Shown: positions 24,626 through 38,700 of the stretch, piece by piece
Layout: each line of letters begins with the position of its first letter
Position numbering within the stretch: position 1 is the stretch's first letter
Origin: Pelecanus crispus
Taxonomy: Eukaryota; Chordata; Aves; Pelecaniformes; Pelecanidae
Length of the DNA: 64,000 nt
Direction of reading: 5' to 3'
Assembly (NCBI RefSeq): GCF_030463565.1
Contig: NC_134648.1
Coordinates: 47,306,346 to 47,370,345, forward strand
Position numbers and translations under genes: made by a program
Notes under the pieces: generated by a model
Database searches by the model: none
The model's input: only the letters and a program-made list of their open reading frames with translations
What the model was told of the DNA's origin: nothing

Positions 24626-26722
24626 TGTATGAGTCCAGTCACTGACGTTCAAGGAGAGTGAATTCAGCCAAAGCTGAGAGGGGCTTGGATGTCAGGCTGT
24701 AGCCAGAGACAGGTGGGAGCTCCAAAGCAGCACAGAGAAAGGTCTGCACCTTCCTCCCCACCCAGGCATGGAGAAGATGGGGCTTGGATGCTGCTCTCCC
24801 TTTGCGGTGAAAGACAAAGCTGAAAGGGGTGTGCTTGTACCTGGGGCAGAAGTCAGGCACCATGGCATACAACTGGTCAGAGAGCAAGTCACTTCAGCAT
24901 CCAGAACAGCCCTGGTGCTTTGGGTCACCCCATATCACACGTGCCCTGGCATTAGAGAGCCAGGCAGACCTTCGGGCAGGCTCAACCTCTCTGCCAGGAG
25001 CTGGCTGCAGGGCCCAGCCGGCCTGAGGAGTGGAGGTGGCAGCCAGACGCTGCAAGCACAGTGGAACTTGTTGAGAGGGAACGGCACCGACAGAGATTTC
25101 CAGCAAGGTGAGCTCTGATTTGAGAGCAGCAGGAGCCCATACTGAGTTATCAGAGAAGAAGCTGAGATTTGCCTGCCCTGCTAAGGGCATCTGGGGATGG
25201 TCTGATGGAAAAACCTGATGTCTTACAGGGGGAAAAGGCTGAGGCAGAGCAGACGTGCATAGGAAATGAGAGACTTTGCTTGTGGAACAATGAGGCTGCC
25301 TGGGCTTGACTTTATGGAGGGGCTGTAAGCCCACAGGACTGCATGTCTCCAGGGGACAGAGCCCTCATAGGTCCTCACCTAGTTCTGGGGGCAGCTCTGA
25401 TGCAAACCAGGTGTGTGGTCTGGGATGAATGCACCTTCTGTCAAGTAGTGCCCGTCTCCCATATTGGCATCCAGCCTGTTCACCAAACATACCAGCCCTG
25501 CCGACCATGAGTGGTGTCACACTATGAGGAGCAAAGAGAAGATCTACTAATCCTCTCATCTCTGCTGTAGATCCCATCAGTGCGCCTGGCTGAGAACAAC
25601 CCTGCTTGCAGAGAGAGTCTTTTTCTGCTCTTCTCTTGTGCCCCCCAGGAAGGGAGGGGAACCTCGTCAATTTAATTAAGGAAACCTGCAACCTCTGTCT
25701 TAAAAACCACTACCTATAGGGCCTGAAGGGAAGAAAGGCAGAAAAAAAGCTGTTTGGAGGTAGGGAGGCAGCTTAGCTCTGCTACAGTGGGTGGTGGGAG
25801 GTCTTGGCATGAGGAGATGGGCTGCAGTGTTTCATGCCAAACCACTACCCCCTGCTCCACCATGTCCTTGTTGAGTGCTCCCAGTCCACCCTTTGGTACA
25901 GACTAGTCTGAAGGGTTTGGGAGGAGGCAGACAGCCCAGCCCAGCTTGCTGGCGGGGATGGCTCTGATAGTTGCTCAGCAGTGAGGTGGGATGGGATGTG
26001 CTAACCCCCTCCTGCAGCAGACAGCCATAGGAGAAAAACCTTCCTGACCCACCAGAGACAGCACAGCCTAGTGCTCTGCAGGGAATGGACCTTAATTCTG
26101 GGAAGGGGATGGTCCCATCACCCAAGACTAGCGTGGAGGGGACCCTAACTTTTACAGGTGAGCTGCTCCAGGCTGCCCTCGTGGCTGGCAGAGGAGCGGG
26201 GAGCTGCAGCTGGGGGGGCTGGGGGGGCAAGGGGATGGGGATGAGTAGAGGGAGGTGGGAGGGAGGCAAGTCGGGGCAAAGCAGAGGGGGCTGAGGACAC
26301 TGCGCAGCCCCGGGAGAGCATGAGTGGGAACGGGCTGGTAGAGCCTGGCCCGGGCACCTCAGCCCCTGCGGGGAGCCCAGGCACTCACTGAACCTGGCTC
26401 CCGTTCAAGAGCAGCCGTCAGGACTCAGATTAGCATGAAGGTTATTTTCAGTCAAATAGTTCTACAGCCCACCCCTTTCCCCTCCCTTAAAGGGATTGAA
26501 TTTCTTTTTCTCTGTAGTGCTCTGGAAGAGAGGAGGAGAGGAACGAGGCAGGGGAGAAGGGATACCCAGGCTCCCTGCGTGGGAGAGCAGTTTTGTGCCC
26601 AGTCAGCCCAGGGCGACGTAGCCCCAGCTCCCACAGGGACCTGTCTTGCCTGGGCCAGGTGTCCCGAGCAGCCGTGAGGGCTCCAGGCACCCATCTCCTC
26701 GGTGAGAGCCAGGTGACCTGCA
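24626..26722. other. Intergenic, VSX2 to acetyl-CoA synthetase
   Basis: About 2.1 kb with no recognised gene. A pyrimidine tract with ag near 26516 and a G-rich segment at 26205-26290 may belong to the promoter or 5'UTR of the downstream gene, but no TATA box, CpG island or clear first exon can be fixed. Confidence 0.5.
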
Positions 26723-29700
26723 ATGATGGCCAGGCTGCTGGCCAGGGCTTGCTGCCCCAAAGTGCTTCCTCAGGCTCCCAGATGCCTGCCTGGGTCGGCT
26801 GTTGCTCGAGCCTGGAGCCATGGGCCCCTCACTGCCTACATGCCTGAAGCTATCGCCTTCTCCAGACCCAAGGACCACCAAGGCTTGTACAAGGCGTCAG
26901 TGGAGCAGGGGGATGCCTTCTGGGGGGCACTAGGGAGGAGCCGGCTCACCTGGATCACCCCCTTCCACTCTGTCCAGGACTGCGACCTGCGCCAGGGCAG
27001 AGTTTCCTGGTTCCTGGGTGGGCAGCTGAATGTGGCAGGTAAGGAGGGAGACAGACATGGGAGTCCACCAAGTGCCTGCAGGTGCCTCTCTGTGAAGGGC
27101 TTCGGCCCTGGGAGCAGATCAGAGGAGCACAGAGATAAAGGGCTGGAGTGAGGGGGATCCTCGAAAGGTCCGGTTGGTCCTGCAGTGGCTGTAGTGTAAG
27201 GATGTGGCTGGTCCTAAGGGAGCAACTGGGTCTCGCTGGAGGGGCTGCAGCTGGATCGGGGTGTGCTGGGACCTGGGCTGCTCTCCCTGAGCCTCCGTGG
27301 ATGTCACAGCAGAGCAGTGGCTCCCTTCTGCAGGACCACAGGCAACAGCACCGAACCCTGGGTGGTCAGCAGGCTGCAATGCACTAGGTTATCCCTGCCC
27401 AGTGAAGGCAGTGTGTATATGCAGAAAGCAAAATACAGGAGCAATGAGTGGTACTGGAAGCCCCACAGCCATGGGAGGCTCTTCTTCTGTGGGCTGGGGC
27501 TACTGCCTAAGGGGGGCTACCAGGGGAAGACACAGGGGCTGGTGACACTGTGTCCTGCTCACAGTGCTGTTGGTTCCAGTGTTCAAAGTATGAGACAGAC
27601 CTCTCAGAAATCAGGTCTTACACAGTCTATTTGGGCAGGAGAGCAGGAGTTAATTCACCTTTGGGATTTGAGATCTTACTGTTCCCCCTTTCAAGGTCTC
27701 CTCCCCCTTCCCCCCCCTTCTTTCTCTCCCGGAAAACTACAAATGGTCAGGAGAAAAAGGCATTTTGGTATGCAAACTGAGGCTGCTGCATCATCCCATT
27801 ACCTCAATAGCAGGTTTAAGGAAAACACAGAGTGGAACAAGGCTTCTGAGGAAACTGCAGCAACATGGGAAACTTTTCTCTGAAGAATTACAGCCAAAGC
27901 CTCAGCCTACCATGTCTCTGGAAAGCTAAGGGGCTGTGCACTCCTGGCCCTGGCTCTCTTCTGTCTTGGACAAATGCACCCTGCAGCCTTCCTGCACAAA
28001 GCTTCGCTTTGTCCTACATTTGTTACTTAGGAGCACTGCCACTAAAAAACTACCCTAATCCACCCCAGAGGCAGCTGCAAGGCAGTGCCGGGTGGCGTGA
28101 TGGCTGAGTTAATGTTTGCCAGGCTCTCTGAGGACATTGGGGATGTGAGCTCCAAAGGGACTTCAGGCAGGTTCTGCTCTGGACTGCATTAGGTTGCAAT
28201 TGAGGGGGAAGCTGATAGTGGGGACTGGTATGTATCAGAGTGGTGAGGAGTCTAACGGGCTTGGGAGGGTGCTTGTGATCTACCAGCTGGTATCCACAAA
28301 GGTTGTTTTAGTGGATGCACGAGGCTAATCCTGACAAGACTCACACAGAGCCCTGACTCTGATCTGAAAATGGGACTGCCAGTGCTGGCTTTACAGGAGT
28401 TGAGGTACTGAGGGTTGCTCTGGCAATGAGACTGGGTTGTCTTTTCCAGTGAATTGTCTGGACCGACATGTCCATGTAGCCCCAGACAAAGTGGCCTTAA
28501 TCTGGGAGAAGGATGAACCAGGAGAGGAGGTGCGGGTCACGTACAGGTCAGTACTTACCTCTGAGCATATGAGAGACGTATTGCAGCGTGCATGAACACT
28601 GCACAGGGCTGATCTGCTGATGTGTGTCATGTGAGGGGATGCAGCATCCCTTCACATAGATAGATCAACAGTATGGTGGCTGCTGGCTTGCCTGTGCTGA
28701 TCTGAGACTTCAGCCTACCTCCTGATTAACCCTCTGGGCCCCAAGGGGTCCCTACCTAGCTGGGGAGGCAGATGTAAGCCCCTCCTGGCAACACTGCAAT
28801 GCTTGTAGGTAAGACCCCATGGGAAAGTTACCCATGTGCCTTCCCAGCAAGGTTCCTGGTATCTAAACTTGCGGGTAAATTGTCTGCAAGAGAGGCCAGA
28901 TTGACAGCCTTGTGGGTGTTGGGAAGCCCCATGCTCATCCACATGTCAGCAACGCTGCTGGGTTTGGCTCTCTGGGGGGACTGTCTGTCCAGCCCTGCTA
29001 GGTTCATCTGGGCCCCCCCACCTTCCAGCTCAATTTGCCTGCTCTCTGAGTCTCTGCTGCAGAATCCACTTAAATCCCTCTGCACACAGAACAAGTCCCT
29101 CTGTCCTCTCTAGCTCCAGACCTCACACGACAAACATGACCATCCACCCCTGCCAATCTCCCTGCATGGAGACCCCTTCCGTGAAATGAGTGACCGACAG
29201 CCAAGCCATGGTTTCTGGGAGGGGCACTTCTCAGGAGAGGCATTGTTTTACTCACCACCTTCCTACAGCTGTTGTTCTTGCTGGTGGGCACAAGCTCTGG
29301 AGGACTTGACCTTCCCAGCTTTAGCAAAGCACAGGGCCCCATTTTCATGGGGGAAGATATCTAACTCCTCACGTGTAGCCTCCAGCCTTGCAGGGTAGTG
29401 TGTCGCTCCAGTTGTATGGGCTGATAAGAAATGGGCAGGATGTCATTGGGAAAGTCAGCTGAGGTGTTGTGGGCTTGCCGAGCCAGAGGAATTGTCAGTG
29501 GCCATTGCTGGCCCTATGGCTTGCTCCTCACACTGGCCAGTGAGAGTGTCAGGCTCTGTACAGAGGCCATTCTGATTTATTTATTTTCCATAAATAATGG
29601 GCCGCATCTGTGTTGTTCTCCTTTCCTTCCCACTGACATTTTGCAGCTCTCCCATGGACTTCCAGCATGGGGGGGTTAGAGTGTGTAGGGGTGTAAGCTG

Positions 29701-32700
29701 CATACCTGTGACTCCAAGGCCCCCCCATCTTTATGCATGTAGGTAAGGTCCGCAAGAAAGTCTCTAACTGTGCCATTGCTTCTTTGGGCAGGGAACTGCT
29801 GGAGCTGACATGCCGCCTGGGAAACACCTTGAAACGGCAAGGGGTAAAACGGGGTGACAGGGTGACAATCTACATGCCCCCGTGCCCACTGGCAGTGGCT
29901 AGCATGCTGGCCTGTGCCCGCATCGGTGCTGTGCATGCTGTGGTGTTCGCCGGGTTCAGTGCAGAGTCCCTAGCAGACAGGATCCGGGATGGTAAGAGAC
30001 AGTGGGTAACAGGGACACAGGTTTCCCTTGGGGGACAGTGCTGAGCTTGTTGGTGGGTTTTGCTGACAGCAAAGGTTTTCTGAGTAAGGCTCCCTGGGCT
30101 AACTGAGGGTGTCCTGCCATGATGTATGGTCATGGAGCAGGGGTTAGCACCCTAGGAAATGGCACAGGCTCACTAAATATCTTCCAGCCCATGGGATGGA
30201 CTGGTTCTCTCCTTTATCCAAGAGACTGAAGGGCTGGGATACAGCGTCTCCTCTGAGGGGATGCAACACAGGCAGGGATGAATGGGAAACAAAGATGCAA
30301 AGCTGCTGCTTTTGCTAAATGGAGGACATGAGTAACAGGGGCTGGGAGACAGAGGGAGAGGTGCAGGGTCATGGTAGAGCCAAACCCCTGTGTGACTGAT
30401 GGAGAGGGGCAGAGCTGCTTATGTGGCTCTTCTGCCTTCTGCAGCCCAGTCGGAGACGGTGATCACAGTGAACCAGGGGCTGAGAGGAGGCAAGGTTATT
30501 GAGCTAAAGAAGACAGTGGACCAGGCTGTGAAGCAGTGCCCAGGAGTAAAACGGGTTCTAGTTTCCATGAGGACCGACAGCAAGGTTCCCATGACAGCCC
30601 TGGACATGCCGCTGGAGGAGGTGAGAGGCTGCCTGCTGCTACTGCCGCTTCCCCTGGGCAATATGCCCACCCTGGAAGAAGGGTCAGGGGGTGGAGAGAG
30701 GGTCCTGGCAGGCCATGACAGTTTTGCTGGCGTTGACGTGGTGTGGGGACATTGTCCTTCAGCAGCAGTGGCAGCTGGAGCTGTACACGAGTGCAGGACA
30801 GTCCCAGGAGCCGCCAGGATGGGTAACTGGTGGCTCTTCCCACAGCACCAGCCCTTTACTGTCAGGGGCAGGCAGTGCAAACCAGGGCTCGTAGCAGGGT
30901 GGACCAGGGGCTAGAAACACCCCAGTCACAGGCTGACACGTTGTCACACACTGGTCTGCTGGCAGACCTAGCACCCTCTGTAAGCACTGCTGGCAGCTTG
31001 CATCCGAGGAATCTGGCAGTGAGGTTGCTCACATGCCTGTTATTTGAGGCACACAGGATGGCCAGGCTGCCAGCATAGAGCACTATTTCTGAAGAGGTGA
31101 GCCCCTGCCGTGCATTTCTGTTAGCTCCCTGGAGCTGCACAGAGGTCTCCCTGCCTCTGCTCATCCCGTCTGCAAGCAATTAGTGCTAGAAAGGCTTCCT
31201 GGAAGATTTCTGTGCTGGTAGGAGCAGCGGCAGCATAAAAATAGCTGCCTCTTACTCAGCAGGTCTGCTCTGGCTGAGGAGAGCATTTGCCAGCTCAGCA
31301 AGGCGAAAGAGAGTTCAGGCTGGTGAACAAGGGGAGCGGAGGTGCGGAGGCAGGGAGGATGGTACAGGGGGAGCAGGGTGGTGCAGGTGCTCAGAGGGAG
31401 GCTTGGGGAGAGGTGTGCAAGAGAGTGTAGGGACAACACAGGGAAGCCTCTGAGACCCCAAGAGAGAACTGCTGTGCTCTCTGCTGCAGGAGATGATGAA
31501 GGAGGATGCGTGCTGCGAGCCTGCTGCCATGGACAGTGAAGACATGTTGTTCCTTCTCTACACATCAGGCAGCACCGGCAAACCCAAGGGTCTGGTTCAT
31601 TCCCAAGCTGGTTACTTGCTGTTTGCTGCTCTCACGCACAAGGTAATGGATCCCAGCCACAGAGCACTCATGAGCTAGCAGTTCATAGGCAGTGCAGGGA
31701 ATAGATGTGCTGCCTTGTTGCGCCATGAGCTCATCTTTATCCAGAACAAAGTCGCTGGGAAGCCCTCCTAGGGCATCAGCCCAATAGAGCACATCTGCCT
31801 ACAGGTACTGGGGAAGAGCAACACATGCTCTGGAGCAGGGCCTCCCAAACACACACTCCTCGGAGCTACCTTCTTGGCTTTCGTCTTTCTTTCACTGCCC
31901 TATCCTAGACTGAATCATTGGGTGGGATGCTCAGCCTTGCAAGAATAATTTTATATTACTGGGTGAGGAGGAAGAAGCCAATTTGTTCCTAAAACATCTG
32001 GCTTGCTTTCCCTAAGTGTAACTACCCCAACTCAGGTGGGAGATTGAAGGCTGGGAGGGACACATTTGAGCATATCTGTAAAAGCTTTGTGCCTTCAAGA
32101 CAAAGCGTCTATACCTGAAGAGTATGGGTCATTGTCGTGGTTTAGCCCCAGCCAGCAACTAAGCACCATGCAGCCACTCGCTCATTCCCCCTGCTCCGAT
32201 GGGATGGGGGAGAGAATTGGAGGAGTAAGAGTGAGAAACACTCCTGGGTTGAGATAAGAACAGTTTAATAATTGAAATAAAGTAAAATAGTAATGATAAT
32301 AATAACAATATAATAATGATAATAACAATAACAATATACAAAGCAAGTGATGCACAATGCAATTGCTCACCACCTGCCGACCGATACCCAGACAGTTCCC
32401 GAGCAGCGATCGCTGCTCCCCGGCCAACCCCTCCCAGTTTATATACTGAGCATGATGTCATATGGTATGGAATAGCCCTTTGGTTGGTTTGGATCAACTA
32501 TTCTGGCTGTGCCCCCTCCCAGTTTCTTGTGCACCTGGCAGAGCATGGGAAGCTGAAAAGTCCTTGACTAGCATAAGCAGTACTTAGCAACAACTAAAAC
32601 CATCAGTGTGTTATCAACATTCTTCTCCTACTAAATCCAAAACACAGCATTATGCCTGCTACTAGGAAGAAAATTAACTCTACACCAGCTGAAACCAGGA

Positions 32701-35700
32701 CAGTCATCTTTGGGAAGAGGAAAGCCTTTAACCCCTTGCATGCCCAAAGCAAATTCTAACTGAGCTGGATAAAAGGGCACTGAGCACAGCATGGAGCTGA
32801 GCTTGGCTGCAGGAATGGTTGTGAGGGACATTTCCTAAGACATTATATGGAGTCCGCTGGGAGTTCCTCCCTGAACAGTCCCTTAGCTTTGGGTCTGGCT
32901 CTCCCTGTGCGTGACTGAAGTTCCAGTAGAACCTCATACCACACACCCTATGAGACAGCAAGCTTAAGGCTGGCTGGGTCTTCTCTGTCAGCCATGAGTG
33001 CTGGAGGCCAGACCTGCCAGGGTGGTGCAGGGGGTGTGTGGAAGCCCTTGGTTTTCCTGTGACCTAACCTGTCTGTACAGATGTGCCCAGCATGATACGT
33101 GACCCTCTCAAGACCATCAGAGCTGGTTTGCGAGAGCCAGGGCTGCCATCCCAGAATGGCAATGCAGGGAGCGAGCGGCATGTGGCCATGTTAGTGCTCA
33201 GGAGCACTGGAAACTGCGACGCAGGGCTGGCACACTCAGATCTCCCAGCTGGATGGGGTAGACCGCTGCTACCATAATTCACTGCTCGGTTAAATAGAGA
33301 CAGAGCAAGCAGGGAAGTTTACAGTGTTTGCAGTGCTATCTTGGTTCATAGGCTGTGGCTGTGTCATGAACACAGATTTGTGAATCCTGCTGACTATGTT
33401 AATTTGTCGTGAATGAGTGACTTTTTACACAGTTTGATTTAGTAGCAGTTTAGAAGTTACTTGTGGCAAACTGCAGGATTTGATTGTGATATTTTAATAG
33501 CACTCAGTCATCAGTGATTGACAAAGTGATTAGACAAAATTAATCAAAACAGCGACTTAGTTAAAGATTCAAAAATGGCAAGGTTCACTCTATTACTACA
33601 TGGAAGAAGTGCATAAAGGAAAATTAAGTTACACTGAGTTGGAATGATTCACAGAGAGATTGTGGATGCAGGGGATAAGGAGGACCCTCCCGTTGAGTCG
33701 CAGGGTTCAGAATAGACCCCCTTGCTTTCTAAACTCCTTTTCAGAGAGGAGTCTAGGTGCGGCTCGGTCCAATCTTAGTCTCAGATTTGGTCAACAGTTT
33801 ATGTGAATAAGGATAATGCAGCAGTATAAGACTCACTTTGTAATTAAATCATACATCTACAGCCTACTTAAATTGATTCACACATGCATACGCAGACATT
33901 AATACATATATACATAAAGGTATACCTGTTAAAAATTCCCCTTGAGTTCAGTGAAATATTCACATCAAATGTCTTGGCATTTCTCAGTGGGCGAGGGTTG
34001 AATGTCAAGGAGTGAACGGTTTCAGCCCAGGCTCCACTGTCAGTCTTCAGCAATGGACCTCTGATTTTGGCAAACTTTAAGAGTCTGCTAGCTCTGAGAG
34101 GCATCCTGCTCAGAGGGAGATGCTGGTGCACCCCACTGCGGTCCAGGAGAGCTCAAAGAGCCTCCCTTAGGACTGCTGTTTTATAGGCTGGTGAGATGAT
34201 TGGCTTTAGTCATCAGTAACTTTCCATCTGAGCCACAATCTGGGTCGGTAATTACTGGAATTCCAGTAGTGACGATACCGCTCTGTTTCAAGGCTGTCAG
34301 GGGATAACTGATTGTTCTCGCTCCCCACGTTTCTGGTAAGGATGGGGCCGCTCTCTGTGTCAACCACCTAGGAGTTTCTGGCACAATTAAGGGGCGCCAA
34401 ACTGACCAACTCACTACACAAAGGCTGCATTCTGGCAGGAATTCCTTAAGTCATAAAGCGGTCAAAGAGAGAAAAGCTGCGGGGGAGGAGGGGGCAGATG
34501 CACCACCACAGAGCTGCAGGAAGAGACAGGAAGGTCCGAAACAGGAGATGCCAAAGCAGAAGGTGAGAAGTGATGGGCTAGTGGGAGACCAGCCCCTGGA
34601 GAGCTTTCCTGGTGCTGAGTAAAGAATATGAAGGAGAGTGCTTGAGGAAGCTGGACGTGTTGCTGCCAGTCTGACGGCGCTCAGTTCTGCCCTGCACAGG
34701 GCAGGCATTGGTCCCTCATGCTCCAGCCTTGCAGCCAAGGGTCTCCTGAGGAATAAATGGGGCAGCGGGAAGAAGAGCTTGTTTTGCTTTCTGCCTGCCT
34801 GCAGGCACAGGGCTGTGCTCACCCAGCTGAGGCGGAGCGGTGCCAACTCCTGCAGGCAGGCTGGGCGGGCTCTGGGCCAAGGCATCTCACGGTCCCTCTG
34901 CTTGCTGCCTCAGTGCTCCTACACTGGGCCCATTGCAGAGCCCAGGGTTTTCCTGAGTGTTTATTGTGCATTTGGAGCCCAGCAGTGCCTGGGGATGGCT
35001 CATGCAGTCCTCCACCACGTTGCCTACAACTCCTCTCCTTCCGTGTGGTCATGTAGGTGCAGAGGGACCATCCTCACCCTGAAAGTTCTCCTCTTTTGAT
35101 GCTACAGGATACTTGGATCAGCCTTGTCTAGACACCAGCAGAAGGAAGGAAAGGCTGTAGCGCTCTCCTTTGGAAAAGAGAAAATTTGGCTGTTGTTGTT
35201 TTTTTTTAGTGTCTCTCTACTCCTGCACCTTCATAAGGCACCTGACATGTTATTTTTTTCTGATAATGTTTTAAAAAACTCTCTGCAGGAAGAAGGTGTC
35301 TCTGCAGGGGTGGTAAGAAAATGGAAGGATGCAATAACATTAGGGCTGAGTGAGGGTACACTGCTCCCGGTTGTCCCCCTTGCCGGGAGGGCAGGCCCAG
35401 GCTGCACCCCTCACTGCCTCTCCTCTCTTGTGCAGTACGTGTTCGACTACCAGGACAGGGACATCTTTGGCTGTGTGGCAGACATCGGCTGGATCACGGG
35501 GCACACCTATGTGGTCTATGGCCCTCTCTGCAATGGCGGCACCACAGTCCTTTTTGAGAGCACTCCCATCCATCCTAACCCTGGTGAGTGAGAAGGTGTC
35601 TCAGGGGAGCTGGGACATGCCACAGCCACCCTGCGAGACCTGCAGCAGGCAGGGAGCTGGCGGCTTGATGCCAGGACACAGGCAGCGACGGTTCTGCTGC

Positions 35701-38700
35701 TGCTGTGCCCAGCAGAGAGCTGTGAGGGGAAGAGTCTTTTCCTCTGGTTAGGAAGCCACTGCTCCTTCTCCAGGGGTGAAGCTGTTTCTCCCTGTCCCTT
35801 CCTGCAGCAGGGAGACTAGCACAGTTAGGTGATGCGGAGGAAAAGGGGTCACTGCTGCTCCTGGACTGCTTTAGTCCTTCCCAGCATGGGATTAGCTTGG
35901 CTGAGGGTCCAGGCACTGCTAGAGAGCCCTTGCTCTCACCTCCTCTCCCTCTATCTTGGTCTTGGTCTGAGAGGACCTGTGTGGATGGTTACTGGCCCTG
36001 TTTCCATTCCAGGCCGCTACTGGGAAACAGTGGAGAGGTTAAAAATTAACCAGTTCTATGGGGCGCCCACTGCCATCCGCCTGCTCCTGAGATACGGCGA
36101 TGAATGGGTGAAGAAGTATGACCGCTCTTCTCTCAAAGTGCTCGGCTCAGGTAACTAACTGCTGGGGGCATGGGCTGGAGCAGCAAATCCTTGGGCATCA
36201 GGTTGTGCCTCTTCCCACAAATGCCAACAGCAGCAGCATGAGTGCAGAAAGTTGGGAGACTGCGCTATTTGGGGGTGGCTCCACGAGCAGGCCCTGGGAA
36301 TCTGTGTCTTTGACCTGATCTTTCAGCTCTGTCCCCTTGTGTTTCCCCTTGCAGTGGGGGAACCCATCAACAAGGAGGCATGGGAGTGGTACTTCCGCGT
36401 GGTCGGCGAGACACGGTGCCCAGTAGTGGACACATGGTGGCAAACTGGTGAGATGCGTACAACCCCTCGTTCCAGCTCTGCCAGGCTTTAGGAGTGACCT
36501 GCTGCTTTGTTGGCCAAGTGGGAATGGTTGTTACTGACACTCTTGTATGAGCAATGCCATAAGGGGCCACAGGCACCAAAACATGAAAGAGAAAAACAGC
36601 CTTTAAAGCTAACCCAGAGAAACACAGGGGAGTTGACAGTAGGGAGCAGATCTCTGCTGAACTAAATGAGCAGGATCATCCTTCTGCAAAAAGCCTTCCC
36701 CAGCTCTCTGGCAATCCCAGCCCCAGCCTGTGGTCTAGCAGAGTGCAGTGAGGGCCAGGGCAAAGGCTGTTGGCCAAGCAGTGCTACCTGGCTTTCCTCT
36801 TGTCCCTAACTTTGATGAGCATTACAGTTTCTTTTGCTTCAGAAACAGGAGGCATCTGTATCTCACCCCGTCCTTCTAATCCTGGAGCTGAAATCCTTCC
36901 AGGCATGGCTATGAGACCCTTTTTTGGGATCAGCCCCTCCCTCCTGGATGACAAGGTACATTTATAACCTGCAGCCCAGGCACCGGCTCAGCCCACTTTC
37001 CCCCAGGCACTTGCAGCGTGTACTTGCTGACAGGAGTGGAGATCTGTAAGCGCGTCTTTCCTGCTCACCTCTGCTAGACAGCAACCTTCTTTACTGGAAA
37101 GGGACTAACACTGAAGCTGTTCTTCCAACTAGCACAGAAGTTGAGTTGTTTTCTAGCTTGCTCTGTCCTGACAAGATGGGCTGTGCTTGGGCTCCCTGGC
37201 ATGTCTTTCCAAGGTGAGGTAGCTGGGCAGGGACAGCCAGCCCCTCTGGAGGGGCCCTGCATCCCACCATGGTAGGCAGCTGGTTGCAGACATCTCCTGG
37301 GAGAGACTGAGACTCTCCTCACTGCCTTCCCCGACACTTCCATCGCAGGGTTGTTGAATAGGCAATGATTAAACATCCCAAGTACCCTCAGCCACATTTT
37401 TTAAAAAGTAACTGGTTTACAGGGAAACGTCCTTCTGGAAAACAACATCTCTGGAGCTCTTTGCATCTCGCAAGCCTGGCCAGGTATGGCACGAACCATC
37501 TACAATGACCACAAGAGATTTCTAGAAACCTATCTGACCCCTTATCCAGGTAAGGAAAATGCATGGCAGGTCACTGCACAGGTGTTTGGTTGGGTCTGCC
37601 TGCTCGTTTTCTGCACAGGGACAGGACTCAGGAGAGCTGGTACTGCTGCTTTGTTCTTCCACAGACCCTCCACAGTGTTGAGGCCCTTCATCTCCCCATG
37701 CCTGATACCTCAGTACTGCCCTGGGAATGGGTCTCTCTCACCAACCTTCCCCATTGGATCACATGCAGTTTTAGGGCAGCAGATTTGTCCTTCTGCCCCC
37801 AGTCCCTCTGAGCACAGAGAGGCCTCTTGGTGCGTCTCTTGCAAATGCTGTCAGCTTCTGTCACTCATCCAGAGGCACTAAGCAAGCCCAAGAGTGTGTG
37901 TATCTTGATGTGAAGCAAAGGGGAGAAGCAGCAGGACCACAGACACCTGCACTGGAGCAAAGTGCTCCCAGCTCGTGGTGGTGAGGCAGTCTGGGCATTA
38001 GCCCACACACTGCAGAATGAGGGAAGAAGCCTGATGACAGGCAGAAGACTAACAAGGAAGGTAGGCACCTTCACCCTGAGCAGTTGAGGAAGGAGCAGAG
38101 TACCTGTGCCCTGGTGCCAACAGAAAGGAGAAGGGGGCGAGGTGAGAGCACAGCTGGTGAGCAGCTCACATGCTCACTGCAACAAGTGACCATGGCACGG
38201 TTCTGGCCACTGCAGGGTTTTTCTTCACTGGGGATGGCGTCTATCGTACCACTGAGGGCTACTACCAACTGACAGGACGGCTGGATGACATCATTAATAT
38301 CAGCGGACACCGGCTGGGCACTGCGGAGGTGGAGGATGTTGTGGTAAGAGGTGTGGGTGGGAGGTAAGCCATCCAAGGGGACAGCAAAGGTGCACTGGTG
38401 GTGCTCAGGGAAGCCTCTTTGAAATATGCAGACAGAAACACACTGCTGCTGTAGCAGCAGGGAACAGTGTTGACACCACAGCCTGCCTGTAGGAACAGCT
38501 TCCCACCCTCTCCCCTCCCATTCTGAGGGAGGGACAAAGCCTGAATGTTGATGCTGTAAGTGGGTGAATCCCAAAGTGGCAGTCAGGCATGTTAATGAGG
38601 AGCATCTGTGGGCAAGTAAAGATTGTGGGACCCGGTGGAGCAACCTGGAGGCACAGAACAGGGTCTAGAAGGTGCAAGCCTAAAGCATCCAGGGGGGCAG

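Larger units (their letters stand above)
31643..35435 (+). other. Acetyl-CoA synthetase intron 5, retroelement-rich
   Basis: The longest intron of the gene (3.8 kb). About 1.75 kb of it is inserted sequence: a solo LTR at 32133-32702 and the LTR-like repeat at 33325-34510, both on the minus strand, antisense to the gene. The splice sites at both ends are intact. Confidence 0.8.

Noticed and set aside
15951-34510. The two LTR-like repeats as the two ends of one provirus
   Set aside because: The sequence between them is host DNA with VSX2 and synthetase exons and no retroviral genes.
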